Origin: Actinoplanes campanulatus
GTDB lineage: Bacteria; Actinomycetota; Actinomycetes; Mycobacteriales; Micromonosporaceae
Reading direction: 5' to 3'
NCBI RefSeq assembly: GCF_014647795.1
Contig: NZ_BMPW01000013.1
Coordinates: 1 to 64,000, forward strand
DNA: 64,000 nucleotides
Shown here: positions 24,782-33,868 of the stretch, piece after piece
Layout of the letters: every line of letters begins with the position of its first letter
Numbering within the stretch: the first letter of the stretch is position 1
Translations under genes and position numbers: made by a program
The notes under the pieces: generated by a model
What the model saw: only the letters and a program-made list of their open reading frames with translations
Database searches by the model: none
Told to the model about the DNA's origin: nothing

Positions 24782-25625
24782 CCACGACCGGGGTGCCCGG
24801 GTCCAGCTGAGCGAGCAGTTTGCGCTGGACCGCGGCCGGCGTGCGGACGCAGCCGTTGGAGACGTCCTTGCCGAAGACCGAGCTGTTCGCCCACGCGTGG
24901 ATGCCGGTGTGCGCCTTCTGCAGACTGGCCGCCATCTTCGCCGGCTCCTCCGGGACCGAGCCGAGCACCAGCGCGTCCAGCCCGGCGTAGACGCTGCCGG
25001 ACGTGCCGGTGCGGCCCATCACGAAGGTGCGGCCGAGCGGTGTGGGGGTGGCGTCGGTGCCGATCGCCACGGTCCAGTGGGCCCGCTCGGCGCCCTCGCG
25101 CAGCCAGGTGAGGCGGCGGTCGCCGAGGTCGACGACGAGCTGGTCGCGCAGCGGCTCGGGCTGCCAGCCGGCCGCCGGCACCCAGCCGACGGTGCGGTTG
25201 GCGGCCGGGACCAGCACGGCGGCCCAGCCGTTCTGCCGGGCGACGATCGGGGCGACGACCGGCAGGCCGCTGATCCGGGGCGGCAGCCAGGCGCGGGGGC
25301 GGCCGCCGGGGGCGTCGTACAGCGCCATCCTGGTTTGCGGGCGCAGCGCCTCGGTGAGGGCGGTCACCGACTCCGGGTCGGGGTCGGTGGGCAGGCCGCG
25401 CGGGCCGTCCGCGTAGGCGATCACCGGCAGGCCGTCCGGCGGCTCGGGGGCGGCCGGCACGGTCGGCGTGGTGGCGCTCGGCACGGTGGCGGCCGATGGC
25501 GGGGCGCTGAACGTGGCACGGTCCGGCTCGTTTCCGCGGGCCAGCCCGACCGCCACGACCAGCGCGACGATCAGGGTGGCCGCCGTCAGCAGCAGGAGGT
25601 TGACGCGGGTCCGGCTGATCGGCAT
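24771..25625 (-). CDS. L,D-transpeptidase (YkuD family), membrane-anchored
   Basis: 284 residues. One N-terminal helix (about 8-29) anchors the protein. A Pro/Thr/Ala-rich linker (40-65) and an SH3-like segment (GLPVVAPIVARQNGWAAVLV) lead to the YkuD catalytic domain (about 160-284). The active-site pattern GIHAWANSS...SNGCVRTP is complete, with catalytic Cys259. Such enzymes make 3-3 cross-links in peptidoglycan or attach proteins to it, outside the membrane. The gene is monocistronic on the minus strand. Confidence 0.92.
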   Translation of the reverse strand: MPISRTRVNLLLLTAATLIVALVVAVGLARGNEPDRATFSAPPSAATVPSATTPTVPAAPEPPDGLPVIAYADGPRGLPTDPDPESVTALTEALRPQTRMALYDAPGGRPRAWLPPRISGLPVVAPIVARQNGWAAVLVPAANRTVGWVPAAGWQPEPLRDQLVVDLGDRRLTWLREGAERAHWTVAIGTDATPTPLGRTFVMGRTGTSGSVYAGLDALVLGSVPEEPAKMAASLQKAHTGIHAWANSSVFGKDVSNGCVRTPAAVQRKLLAQLDPGTPVVVTA

Positions 25626-25666
25626 CCGCCCAGGGTAGCGGTGTCCCGTTAGAGGTAATTACCGCC

Positions 25667-26815
25667 CTATCCGCCCGCGACCGGCAGTGTGACCGTGACG
25701 ACCAGGCCACCGCCGTCGCGCGGTCGGGCGGCGACCGTGCCGCCGTGCGCGTGCGCGACCGACCGGACGATCGACAGGCCCAGCCCGGAGCCCTTGGCCG
25801 AGGTGATGCGGTCCCCGTCGAGGCGGCGGAACGGCTCGAACAGGGTCGGCAGGTCGTACGGCGGCACGACCGGCCCACTGTTGCCGACCGTGATCGACGG
25901 GCCGGGGCCGCTCTCCACCCGCACCCATCCGCCGGGGCCGGTGTTGTGCCGGATGCCGTTCTCGACCAGGTTGCGGGTCATCTGTTCGAGCAGCAGTCCG
26001 TCCCCGACGGCCGGGGCCGGCCCGGCCACCACGGTGACCTTGACGTCGGCGGTGGCGGCCTCGGCGGCGGTCTGCTCGGCCACGTGCACGACCACGTCGG
26101 CCAGGTCGACCGGGGAGTGGTCGGCGAGCTCCTGTTCGGACCGGGCGAGCAGCAGCAGCCCCTCGATCAGCCGCTCGTGCCGGGAGTTGATCTTCAGTAG
26201 GTCCTCGCCGAGGCGCAGCACGTCGGGCGAGGCGGTCCGGCGGTGCATGGCCAGCTCGACCAGGGCCCGGTTCAGGGTGAGCGGGGTCCGCAGCTCGTGC
26301 GACGCGTTCGCCACGAACCGCCGCTGGGTGTCGAAGGTGTGCTCCAGCCGCTCCACCATGCTGTCGAAGGTGTCGGCCAGCTCCTTCACCTCGTCGTCCG
26401 GGCCGTGCAGGTCGATTCGCTGGTGCAGGCCGCGCTCGCTGGCCGGGGCGGCGGCGATCCGGCGGGCCGTCGCGGTGACCCGGTGCAGCGGGCTCAGCAT
26501 CCGGCCGGTGAGCGCCCATGCCGACGCGAACGCGACCACCGCGACCACGACGAACGCCACCACCTCCATCTGGAGCAGCGAGCGGCTCACCTCGGCGGCC
26601 TGCGCCTCCATGAACCGGTCGGCGGCCTCACCGGTGAGGACGACGTCGTTGACGTGCAGGATCCTCTTCAGCTCCCGGTCGCCGCTCGGCGGCATCAGCG
26701 AGAGCGGCAGCTTCTGGCGGAACAGCACGTAGGTGATGCCGAGCAGCACCAACCCGGCGATCATGAAGAAGCCGAAGTAGACCAGGGTGAGCCTGAGCCG
26801 CAGGGTCGGTCTCAT
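25667..26815 (-). CDS. Two-component sensor histidine kinase
   Basis: 382 residues. Two transmembrane helices (about 10-32 and 84-104) enclose a short 50-residue sensor loop, followed by a HAMP linker, HisKA with His173 in NASHELRTPLT, and HATPase_c (N-box LVENGIRHN, then GSGLGLSIV). A small sensor loop of this kind is typical of kinases that sense membrane stress or peptide antibiotics together with an ABC exporter. Its start overlaps the response-regulator stop by 4 nt. The lipoprotein/MacAB-type operon lies divergently upstream of that regulator, so a sensor-exporter circuit is likely. Confidence 0.92.
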   Translation of the reverse strand: MRPTLRLRLTLVYFGFFMIAGLVLLGITYVLFRQKLPLSLMPPSGDRELKRILHVNDVVLTGEAADRFMEAQAAEVSRSLLQMEVVAFVVVAVVAFASAWALTGRMLSPLHRVTATARRIAAAPASERGLHQRIDLHGPDDEVKELADTFDSMVERLEHTFDTQRRFVANASHELRTPLTLNRALVELAMHRRTASPDVLRLGEDLLKINSRHERLIEGLLLLARSEQELADHSPVDLADVVVHVAEQTAAEAATADVKVTVVAGPAPAVGDGLLLEQMTRNLVENGIRHNTGPGGWVRVESGPGPSITVGNSGPVVPPYDLPTLFEPFRRLDGDRITSAKGSGLGLSIVRSVAHAHGGTVAARPRDGGGLVVTVTLPVAGG

Positions 26816-27468
26816 GGGATCCGGTACCCGACGCCGGGCAGGGTCTCGATCACTTGCGGGTCGCCCAGTTTGCGGCGCAGCTTGAGGATGGCGAGCCGGA
26901 CCGCGCCGGTGAACGGGTCGGCGTTCTCGTCCCAGGCCTTTTCCAGCAGATGCTCGGCGGAGACCACCGCCCCGTCCGCGCGCAGCAGCTCGAACAGCAC
27001 GGCGAACTCCTTCTTCGACAGCGAGACGTACCGGCCGTCCCGGGTGACCTCGCGGCGGGCCGGGTCCAGGGTGATGCCGGCCCGCCGCAGCACCGGTGGG
27101 CTGCCCGGCCGGGTGCGGCGGCCCAGCGCGAGCACCCGGGCGGCCAGCTCCGGCATGGCGAACGGCTTGGTCAGGTAGTCGTCGGCGCCCAGCGACAGCC
27201 CGCCCACCCGGTCGGTGACCTCGGCGGCCGCGGTCAGCATCAGGATCCGGGGCTCGGCGCCGGCCGACACCATCCGGCGGCACACCTCGTCGCCGTGCAC
27301 CCGGGGCAGGTCGCGGTCCAGGATCACCACGTCGTAGTCGTTGACGTCGACGCGTTCCAGGGCGGCCGCGCCGTCGCCGGCCACGTCGACCGCGTGGGTC
27401 TCCTCCCGCAGCCACTCGGCGATCGCGTCCGCCAGCAACTGCTCGTCCTCCACCACCAGGATCCGCAT
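26812..27468 (-). CDS. OmpR/PhoB-family response regulator
   Basis: 218 residues. The receiver has phospho-acceptor Asp51 in VILDRDLP and the conserved Lys in LTKPFAMPEL. The C-terminal winged helix ends with VRLAILKLRRKLGD and the typical VIETLPGVGYRIP. It is the partner of the kinase gene that overlaps its 3' end. Its divergent neighbour, across 116 nt, is the export operon at 27.6-30.9 kb, the probable target. Confidence 0.93.
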   Translation of the reverse strand: MRILVVEDEQLLADAIAEWLREETHAVDVAGDGAAALERVDVNDYDVVILDRDLPRVHGDEVCRRMVSAGAEPRILMLTAAAEVTDRVGGLSLGADDYLTKPFAMPELAARVLALGRRTRPGSPPVLRRAGITLDPARREVTRDGRYVSLSKKEFAVLFELLRADGAVVSAEHLLEKAWDENADPFTGAVRLAILKLRRKLGDPQVIETLPGVGYRIP

Positions 27469-27491
27469 GCGCCCGATGCTGCCACCCGCCG

Positions 27492-27533
27492 CGTTTCCGC
27501 GCTGTTGGCATTTCGGCAAACGCTCCGGAAACG
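27492..27533. promoter_or_regulatory. Candidate response-regulator binding dyad
   Basis: CGTTTCCG (27492-27499) and CGGAAACG (27526-27533) form an 8-bp inverted pair 26 nt apart, between the regulator gene and the divergent export operon. The location suits a shared operator. OmpR-type proteins usually prefer direct repeats, so this is uncertain. Confidence 0.3.
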
Positions 27534-27584
27534 GCCCGCCGCGTTGCATCGGGACCCGAGTTCCCGTTCGAAGGAGAAGAGATC

Positions 27585-28037
27585 ATGCGGTTGGCAATCG
27601 TGGGTGTGGCGTTCGCCCTGGTGCTCGGTGGCTGCGCCGGCGGAGAGAAGCCGTCGACGGCGCCCTCTCTCGACCCGGACGCCCGCAATCTGAAGTTCGC
27701 CGAGTGTCTGCGGGAGCAGGGCCTGGACGTGCCCGACCCGGAGCCGGGCAAGGGCATGATGCTCAAGTTCGGGCCGGACAGCGACCAGCAGAAGGTGCAG
27801 GCCGCCATGGAGGCCTGCCGGGAATGGGCGCCGTCCGGGGTGACCGGCGGCGGTGCGGCCGACCCGAAGCGCGACGAGCTGATGCGCAAGCAGGCGCAGT
27901 GCATGCGCGACAACGGGGTCGAGGCGTTCCCCGACCCGGAGAACGGCCAGATCCGCATCGACGCCAGCGCCGGCGAGGACCCCGACTTCAAGGCCGCCGA
28001 GAAGGCGTGCGCGTCGATCATGCAGGGCAGCCGATGA
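27585..28037 (+). CDS. Small secreted lipoprotein of a MacAB-type operon
   Basis: 150 residues. The signal peptide ends in a lipobox (LVLGGC, Cys at about 17). The mature part has four Cys in two similar segments: FAECLREQGLDVPDPEPG with a later ACREW, and QAQCMRDNGVEAFPDPENG with a later ACAS. It looks like an internal duplication held by disulfides. AAGGAGAAG lies before the ATG. The stop overlaps the next gene's ATG. Similar small lipoproteins precede MacAB-like exporters in many actinomycetes; the function is not established. Confidence 0.8.
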   Translation: MRLAIVGVAFALVLGGCAGGEKPSTAPSLDPDARNLKFAECLREQGLDVPDPEPGKGMMLKFGPDSDQQKVQAAMEACREWAPSGVTGGGAADPKRDELMRKQAQCMRDNGVEAFPDPENGQIRIDASAGEDPDFKAAEKACASIMQGSR

Positions 28038-29092
28038 GCGGGCGCATCCTCAAGGTCGTCGCCGGGGTGGTGGTGATCGCCTCGGCGGGGACGGCCGCGG
28101 TGCTGGTGGCCCGCCCCGAGGCGGGCGCCGGTTCCGGCACCGGGGACCGGCTTCCGCCGGCCGGCGCCACGGTCAGCCGGCAGACGTTGCGCGAGTCGGT
28201 GGAGGCCGACGGGGAGTTGGGGTACGGGCCGGCGCGCACCGCCGCGGCCCGGCGGAACGGGACCGTCACCTGGCTGCCGGACAGCGGCGCGACAGTGACC
28301 CGCGGGAAGCCGCTCTACCGCATCGACGACGATCCGGCCGTGCTGATGTACGGCACGACTCCCGCGTACCGGTCGTTGTCCCCCGGCGCGGAGGGCCGGG
28401 ACGTCGCCCAGCTGGAACGCAACCTGGCCGCTCTCGGCTACGACGGCTTCACCGCCGATGACGAGTACACGGGCTCGACGGCCGGCGCGGTCGAACAGTG
28501 GCAGAAGGACAACGGCCTGCCGGAGACCGGGGTGGTCGCGCTCGGCCAGGTGGTCTTCGCCTCCGGCGCGGTCCGGGTGGATTCCCTGATCGCCGAGGTG
28601 GACCAGGCCGTCGGGCCGGGCCGGGACCTGCTCACCTGGACCCGCACCGGCAAGGTGATCACGGTACGCCTGGACGTGTCCGACGCCGGCGTGGCGAAGG
28701 TGGGCGCGGCCGCCGAGGTCACCCTGCCCGGTGGCAGGACCACGGCCGGGAGGGTCATCGAGACGGCCACCGTCATCGAGCCCGCCGAGAAGGCCGGCGA
28801 CGACCCCACCACCGAGGCCGAGGTGCAGGTGACCCTCACCGACGCCGGGGTGGCCGAGGGGCTCGGGTCGGCGGCCGTGGACGTCACGTTCACCGCCGCC
28901 GAGCGCAGGGACGTGCTGACCGTGCCGGTGGCGGCGCTGCTCGCGGCGCCGGGCGGCGGCTTCCTGGTCGAGGTGGTCGACGGCGCCGCGGTACGCCGGG
29001 TGCCGGTGCGGACCGGTCTGTTCGCCGACGGCCGGGTCGAGGTCACCGGGGACGGGCTGGCCGAGGGCATGACCGTGGGGGTGCCCGGATGA
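28034..29092 (+). CDS. Membrane-fusion/periplasmic adaptor protein with peptidoglycan-binding domain
   Basis: 352 residues. One N-terminal helix (about 5-25), a lipoyl-like half ([20 protein letters not shown]), then an inserted peptidoglycan-binding domain 1 ([21 protein letters not shown] to [11 protein letters not shown], about 115-165), and the beta-barrel and membrane-proximal parts typical of HlyD/MacA adaptors. In Gram-positives such proteins link an ABC transporter to the cell wall. Its ends overlap both neighbours by 4 nt (ATGA). Confidence 0.88.
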   Translation: MSGRILKVVAGVVVIASAGTAAVLVARPEAGAGSGTGDRLPPAGATVSRQTLRESVEADGELGYGPARTAAARRNGTVTWLPDSGATVTRGKPLYRIDDDPAVLMYGTTPAYRSLSPGAEGRDVAQLERNLAALGYDGFTADDEYTGSTAGAVEQWQKDNGLPETGVVALGQVVFASGAVRVDSLIAEVDQAVGPGRDLLTWTRTGKVITVRLDVSDAGVAKVGAAAEVTLPGGRTTAGRVIETATVIEPAEKAGDDPTTEAEVQVTLTDAGVAEGLGSAAVDVTFTAAERRDVLTVPVAALLAAPGGGFLVEVVDGAAVRRVPVRTGLFADGRVEVTGDGLAEGMTVGVPG

Positions 29093-29757
29093 TCGAGCTG
29101 ATCGAGGTGTCCAAGACCTACCCGGGCGGGGTGACCGCGCTGGACCGGGTGACCGCCCGCGTCGAGCCGGGTGAGCTGGTGGCCGTGGTCGGCCCGTCCG
29201 GCTCCGGCAAGTCCACCGTGCTCCACCTGATCGGCACCCTGGACCGGCCCACCTCCGGCACGGTCCGCATCGACGGCCACGACGTGGCGGGACTGTCCGA
29301 CCGGCGGCTGTCGGCGCTGCGGGCCACCCGCATCGGCTTCGTCTTCCAGCAGTTCCACCTGGCGGCCGGGACCAGCGCGCTGGACAACGTCGCGGACGGT
29401 CTGCTCTACCAGGGGATCCGGCGCGCGGAACGGCGGCGCCGGGCGGCCGAGGCCCTGGACCGGGTCGGCCTCGGCCATCGGCTGCGCCACGATCCGCACG
29501 AACTGTCCGGCGGGGAGAGACAGCGGGTGGCGATCGCCCGCGCGGTCGTCGGCCGGCCGCCGCTGCTGCTGGCCGACGAGCCGACCGGGGCGCTCGACTC
29601 CCGCTCCGGGGAGGGCGTCATGGAGCTGCTCACCGAACTGAACGAGGCCGGCACCACGGTCGTGATCATCACGCACGACCGTGAGATCGCCGGATCGCTG
29701 CCCCGCCAGATCCGGATGCGTGACGGCCGGGTCCTCGCCGAGCGGGTGGCGGCGTGA
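29089..29757 (+). CDS. MacB-type ABC transporter ATP-binding protein
   Basis: 222 residues, the size of LolD/MacB ATPases. Walker [10 protein letters not shown] (about 38-46), Q-loop FVFQQFHL, signature [10 protein letters not shown], Walker [13 protein letters not shown] and the H-loop ITHD are all intact. It powers the permease encoded next. Start and stop both overlap neighbours by 4 nt, so the four genes from 27585 form one tightly coupled operon. Confidence 0.95.
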   Translation: MIELIEVSKTYPGGVTALDRVTARVEPGELVAVVGPSGSGKSTVLHLIGTLDRPTSGTVRIDGHDVAGLSDRRLSALRATRIGFVFQQFHLAAGTSALDNVADGLLYQGIRRAERRRRAAEALDRVGLGHRLRHDPHELSGGERQRVAIARAVVGRPPLLLADEPTGALDSRSGEGVMELLTELNEAGTTVVIITHDREIAGSLPRQIRMRDGRVLAERVAA

Positions 29758-30944
29758 GGCCGGCCCGGATGCCGTTCGCCGACGTGGTCCGGGTCGGCGG
29801 GGTGGGCCTGCGGACCCGGCCGATGCGGGCGTTCCTGTCCGCGCTGGGCATCGCCATCGGCATCGCCGCGATGGTCGCCGTGGTCGGGATCTCCTCGTCG
29901 TCCGGCGCCGAGCTCGACCGCACCCTGTCCGCGCTCGGCACCAACCTGCTGACCGTCCAGCCCGGCAACACCATCCTCGGCGAGGAGGCGGAACTGCCGC
30001 TGGAGGCGGAGCCGATGATCGAGCGGGTGGACGGGGTGGAGCGGTCGTCCGCCATCGGGCGGGTCGACGGCGCCAAGGTGTACCGGTCGGCGGAGATCCC
30101 GGAGGCGCAGACCAACGGCCTGGTGGCGTACGCGGCCCGGGAGAGCCTGCCCGGCACGGTCGGCGCGACTCTGCACGACGGGGTCTGGCTGAACGCGGCG
30201 ACCGGCGGCTACCCGGCCGTCGTGCTCGGCGCGGACGCGGCCCGGCGGCTCGGCATCGGCGCGGCCGGCCCGGACACCCAGATCCTCGTCGGTGGCGTCC
30301 GGTGCACCGTGATCGGCATCCTGGATCCGGTGCCGCTCGCCGCCGAACTGGACAGCGCCGCCCTGCTCGGCTGGCCGGCCGCGATCCGGTGGCTGGACTT
30401 CGACGAGCACGCCACCACGGTGTACACCCAGTCGGTGGAGAGCCGCCTGGAAGCGGTGCGCGAACTGCTCCCGGCGACCGCGAACCCGGCCGCCCCCAAC
30501 GAGGTGAGCGTGTCCCGGCCGTCCGACGCGCTGGCCGCCAAGCAGGCCACCAACCAGGCGTTCGCCGGGCTGCTGCTCGGCGTCGGGGCGGTGGCGCTGC
30601 TGGTCGGCGGGGTCGGGGTGGCCAACACGATGGTCATCTCGGTGCTGGAGCGGCGCCCGGAGATCGGCCTGCGGCGGGCGCTGGGCGCCACCCGGGGGCA
30701 GGTGCGGGTCCAGTTCCTGGCCGAGTCGCTGCTGCTGTCGGCGCTCGGCGGGGCGGGTGGCGTGCTGTTGGGGGTCACCGTGACTGTCGGTTACGCGGCG
30801 TACGAGCAGTGGCCCTGGGTGATTCCCGAGTGGGCGCTCGCCGGAGGACTGGCCGCCACGCTCGTCATCGGCGGGGTGGCAGGGCTCTACCCGGCGGTAC
30901 GCGCCGCCCGGCTCTCCCCGACGGCGGCCCTCCAATCGCCTTAA
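29754..30944 (+). CDS. MacB/FtsX-type ABC transporter permease
   Basis: 396 residues from a GTG overlapping the ATPase stop. Topology is one N-terminal helix (about 27-50), a large extracytoplasmic MacB-PCD-like domain (about 50-270) and three C-terminal helices in an FtsX domain ([20 protein letters not shown], then [19 protein letters not shown], the coupling segment). MacB-type exporters work by mechanotransmission rather than by passing substrate through the membrane. Likely substrates are antibiotics, lipopeptides or lipoproteins; none can be read from sequence. Confidence 0.93.
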   Translation: MRPARMPFADVVRVGGVGLRTRPMRAFLSALGIAIGIAAMVAVVGISSSSGAELDRTLSALGTNLLTVQPGNTILGEEAELPLEAEPMIERVDGVERSSAIGRVDGAKVYRSAEIPEAQTNGLVAYAARESLPGTVGATLHDGVWLNAATGGYPAVVLGADAARRLGIGAAGPDTQILVGGVRCTVIGILDPVPLAAELDSAALLGWPAAIRWLDFDEHATTVYTQSVESRLEAVRELLPATANPAAPNEVSVSRPSDALAAKQATNQAFAGLLLGVGAVALLVGGVGVANTMVISVLERRPEIGLRRALGATRGQVRVQFLAESLLLSALGGAGGVLLGVTVTVGYAAYEQWPWVIPEWALAGGLAATLVIGGVAGLYPAVRAARLSPTAALQSP

Positions 30945-30948
30945 ACCT

Positions 30949-31007
30949 TACCGCCATCTGGAGATATAGAAGAACATGTCTGCTAAACGGAGCTAATCTT
31001 GGCGGTA
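30949..31007. other. Inverted repeat in the gap after the exporter operon
   Basis: TACCGCCA (30949-30956) pairs with TGGCGGTA (31000-31007) across 43 nt. The stem starts 4 nt after the permease stop. The loop is A/T-rich for this genome and contains TATAGA, a possible -10 element for the next gene. It may be a weak terminator or a promoter-associated dyad. Confidence 0.3.
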
Positions 31008-31041
31008 TCCGATGTGATCCTTGGCGCAGGCGGTGGCGCGC

Positions 31042-31989
31042 ATGTCCGAGCGAAGATCTGTGGTGCGTCAGCGCCAGCTGGAGCCCACGCTCTGTCACTT
31101 GATTCGAGCGATGACGGTGTCGCACGCCCGGGTTCGTCGTCTCGCCGCGCTACGGATCGCCATCTCGGTCACGCTCGCCGCGCTCGGGCTCTGCACGGTC
31201 TTCGCCGGTTCGCTGAACTCGACGCCGTTCATCCGCTCGCTGAGCATCACGGTGACGGTGGCCGGGGCGTTCTGGGCGCTGATCTACTCGTTCGGGCTGT
31301 CGTCCTGGGCGCAGCAGGAACTGCGCCGCGCCGCACTGCTTCAGGAAGCCTTCGAGGTGCGGCTGTTCCATCTGCGGTGGAACAACGTGCTGGCCGGCGA
31401 CGAGGTGCCGGCCGAGGACGTGCACAAGTTGAGCAGCCGGTTCCGTGGTTCGGAGACCTCGCTGCGGGCGTCGTACGCGATGCCGAACCTGCCGTCCCCG
31501 TTCGACGTGCTGACCCGCCAGCAGCTCAACCTCGCCTGGGGCGGCCGGGTCCGCCGCCGGTACGCCAAGGGCGTCCTGGTCGGGCTGCTCTTCTGGGCCG
31601 CGGTGGGTCTGCTCTCGGCGATGATCCGCGGCTCGACGATCACCGACTTCGTGGTTCAGTGGTGCGTCCCGTCGCTCGGCATGCTGATGCTCGGCTGGGA
31701 CACGTTCCGCGAGCAGCGCGGCATCTACGAGGAGCGGCGCCGGGTGGCCCGCTGGTCCCGGTCCCGCTGCCTGCAGAGCGCGGCGGTCGCCCAGGACCCG
31801 GCGATGACCCAGGATCTGTGGCTGCTGGCCCGGCAGGTGCAGGACCAGCTCTTCCTGGCCCGGCGGCGGGCGCCCCGCGTGCCGTCGTGGTTCTTCCACC
31901 GCTACTTCGTCCAGGACAGCAGCGACTTCACGGCCGGTCTGGCCGAGACCCGCCGCGATCTGATGAACGCCGGCCTGCGCCGCTCGTGA
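31042..31989 (+). CDS. S-4TM family putative pore-forming effector (orphan)
   Basis: 315 residues from the ATG at 31042; a TTG 21 nt upstream is possible. Four hydrophobic segments occur as two pairs (about 39-57 and 64-82; about 183-203 and 209-228). Family-typical stretches: RQRQLEPTLCHLIRA at the start, LLQEAFEVRLFHLRWN after the first pair, then the signature LRASYAMPNLPSPFDVLTRQ and LNLAWGGRVRRRYAK before the second pair. S-4TM proteins were defined by genomic context as SMODS/SLOG-associated effectors of nucleotide-signalling immunity. No nucleotidyltransferase or SLOG gene adjoins it. Its stop abuts the convergent TetR gene. Confidence 0.72.
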   Translation: MSERRSVVRQRQLEPTLCHLIRAMTVSHARVRRLAALRIAISVTLAALGLCTVFAGSLNSTPFIRSLSITVTVAGAFWALIYSFGLSSWAQQELRRAALLQEAFEVRLFHLRWNNVLAGDEVPAEDVHKLSSRFRGSETSLRASYAMPNLPSPFDVLTRQQLNLAWGGRVRRRYAKGVLVGLLFWAAVGLLSAMIRGSTITDFVVQWCVPSLGMLMLGWDTFREQRGIYEERRRVARWSRSRCLQSAAVAQDPAMTQDLWLLARQVQDQLFLARRRAPRVPSWFFHRYFVQDSSDFTAGLAETRRDLMNAGLRRS

Positions 31990-32610
31990 TCACCTGCCCC
32001 CGAGGCGGGCGGCGAGGCCGTCGACGAACATCAGCAGGGCGAACTCGAAGCTGTCCCGGTCGACCGCGTCGGCGTGCTCGCGCAGCCGGTGGGCGTCGCC
32101 GAGGGACGGGTAACGGTCCAGGTAGACCTGCACGTCGTCGACGAACCCGCGGGAGAAGGAGCCCATCGCCGCGCCGACGACCAGGTATTTCGTGGAGGCG
32201 CCGATCATGGTGGCCTCCCGGGGCGGCCAGCCGGCGGCGACCAGGCCGCCGTGGATGGCGTCGGCGCGGCGCAGTGAGGCGTCACGCTGGCCGGGGCCGC
32301 GGGCCAGGAACGGGACGATGTTGGGGTGCTCGGCGAGCGCCGCCCGGTAGGAGCGGGCCCAGGTGAGCAGGCCCTCCCGCCAGCCGTGGGTGAAGGCGCT
32401 GACGTCCACCTTCTCGATGATCTCGTTGGCCACGTCGTCGAGAAGCTGCTCCTTGGTGGGGTAGTGGAAGTACAGCGCGGGGGCGCTCACCCCGAGGGCG
32501 GCTGCCAGCTTGCGCATGCTCAGCCCGTCCAGCCCGTCTCGGTCGATGATCTCCAAAGCGGAGGCGCGGATGCCGGCCTGGCTCAGCAGCGGCGTCGTCG
32601 GCCGGGGCAT
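31990..32610 (-). CDS. TetR-family transcriptional regulator
   Basis: 206 residues from the ATG at 32610, fixed by GGGAGG upstream. The N-terminal helix-turn-helix is clear (ALEIIDRDGLDGLSMRKLAA, then LYFHYPTKEQLLDDV). The rest is an all-helical ligand domain. It is divergent from the acyl-CoA dehydrogenase operon across 92 nt that contain an inverted repeat. By analogy with FadR-type TetR regulators the inducer may be an acyl-CoA; this is inferred from the neighbours. Confidence 0.9.
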   Translation of the reverse strand: MPRPTTPLLSQAGIRASALEIIDRDGLDGLSMRKLAAALGVSAPALYFHYPTKEQLLDDVANEIIEKVDVSAFTHGWREGLLTWARSYRAALAEHPNIVPFLARGPGQRDASLRRADAIHGGLVAAGWPPREATMIGASTKYLVVGAAMGSFSRGFVDDVQVYLDRYPSLGDAHRLREHADAVDRDSFEFALLMFVDGLAARLGGR

Positions 32611-32637
32611 GCGGTCCTCCCGAGGGGCTTGGTTCAA

Positions 32638-32655
32638 CTAACGGTGTTAAGTTAG
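32638..32655. promoter_or_regulatory. Candidate TetR operator
   Basis: CTAAC-N8-GTTAG, a perfect 5-bp dyad, lies between the TetR gene and the divergent acyl-CoA dehydrogenase operon. The region is unusually A/T-rich for this genome. Position and symmetry fit autoregulation and control of the operon. Confidence 0.5.
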
Positions 32656-32702
32656 CATGGCCCGAGAAACCTGACAGTGTTCAGTAAATCCAGGGAGTCG
32701 CC

Positions 32703-33851
32703 GTGGATCTCAGCCTGACGGCGGAGCAGCAGCAGTTCCGTGACCTCGCCCGCGAGTGGGTCGACCGGGAGGTCGTGCCGCACGCGGCAGAGTGGGACCG
32801 CGCCGAGCAGGTCGACACGAAGATCGTCGGCAAACTCGCCGACCTGGGCTTTCTCGGCCTCGGGATCGACGAGGAGCTGGGCGGCTCGGGTGGGGACTTC
32901 CTCACCTACGCCCTCATGATGGAGGAGCTCGGGCGCGGCGACACCTCGGTGCGCGGCATCGTCTCGGTGTCGCTCGGGCTGGTCGCCAAGAGCATCCAGG
33001 CGTACGGCGTGGAAGCGCAGAAAACACGCTGGCTGCCGGCCCTGTGCTCGGGGGAGATGCTCGGCTGCTTCGGCCTCACCGAGCCGGGCACCGGCTCGGA
33101 CGCCGGCTCGCTGATCACCAGGGCGGTCCGCGACGGCGACGACTGGGTGCTCTCCGGCGAGAAGATCTTCATCACCAACGGCACCTGGGCCGGAGTCGCG
33201 TTGATCTTCGCGCGCACCGGGGGGCCGGGCCCGAAGGGCATCACGGCCTTCCTGGTGCCGACGGATGAGGACGGATTCGTCCGGAGTGAGATCAAGGGCA
33301 AGCTCGGCCTGCGCGGCCAAGCGACCGCGTCGATCAGCCTCGACGGGGTCAGAGTGGGTGACGACGCCCGTCTCGGCGCCGAGGGCGACGGCTTCAAGAT
33401 CGCGATGGCCGCCCTGGACAAGGGCCGGATCGCGGTGGCCTCGGGCTCGGTCGGCCTGGCCCGCGGCTGTCTCGAGGCTTCGATCGCGTACGCGAAGGAC
33501 CGCACCCAGTTCGGCAAACCGATCGCCGGCTACCAGCTGGTCCAGGAGATGATCGCCGACATGGCGGTCGAGACCGACGCCGCCCGCCTGCTCGTCTGGC
33601 GCGCCGCCGACCTGGTCGACCGGGGGCTGCCGTTCCGGACCGAGGCGTCGATGGCGAAGCTGTTCGCCACCGAGAGCGCCGTCAAGGCCGCCAACCAGGC
33701 CATCCAGATCTTCGGAGGGTATGGCTACGTCGACGAGTTCCCGGTCGGCAAGGCCATGCGGGACGCCCGCGTCACCACCCTCTACGAGGGCACCAGCCAG
33801 ATCCAGAAACTGCTCATCGGCCGTGCGCTGACCGGGATCAGCGCGTTCTGA
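32703..33851 (+). CDS. Acyl-CoA dehydrogenase (short/medium-chain type)
   Basis: 382 residues from a GTG. Full-length ACAD fold: an N-terminal helical domain, the FAD/substrate loop CFGLTEPGTGSDAGSL, a middle beta-domain and the C-terminal helical bundle. The catalytic base is Glu362 in LYEGTSQIQ, the position used by short- and medium-chain enzymes. It makes the 2-enoyl-CoA using FAD and passes electrons to ETF. First gene of a three-gene operon (17-nt gap to the next gene) probably controlled by the divergent TetR. Chain length and branching preference cannot be read. Confidence 0.93.
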   Translation: MDLSLTAEQQQFRDLAREWVDREVVPHAAEWDRAEQVDTKIVGKLADLGFLGLGIDEELGGSGGDFLTYALMMEELGRGDTSVRGIVSVSLGLVAKSIQAYGVEAQKTRWLPALCSGEMLGCFGLTEPGTGSDAGSLITRAVRDGDDWVLSGEKIFITNGTWAGVALIFARTGGPGPKGITAFLVPTDEDGFVRSEIKGKLGLRGQATASISLDGVRVGDDARLGAEGDGFKIAMAALDKGRIAVASGSVGLARGCLEASIAYAKDRTQFGKPIAGYQLVQEMIADMAVETDAARLLVWRAADLVDRGLPFRTEASMAKLFATESAVKAANQAIQIFGGYGYVDEFPVGKAMRDARVTTLYEGTSQIQKLLIGRALTGISAF

Positions 33852-33868
33852 GACAGGGGAATCGCCAT

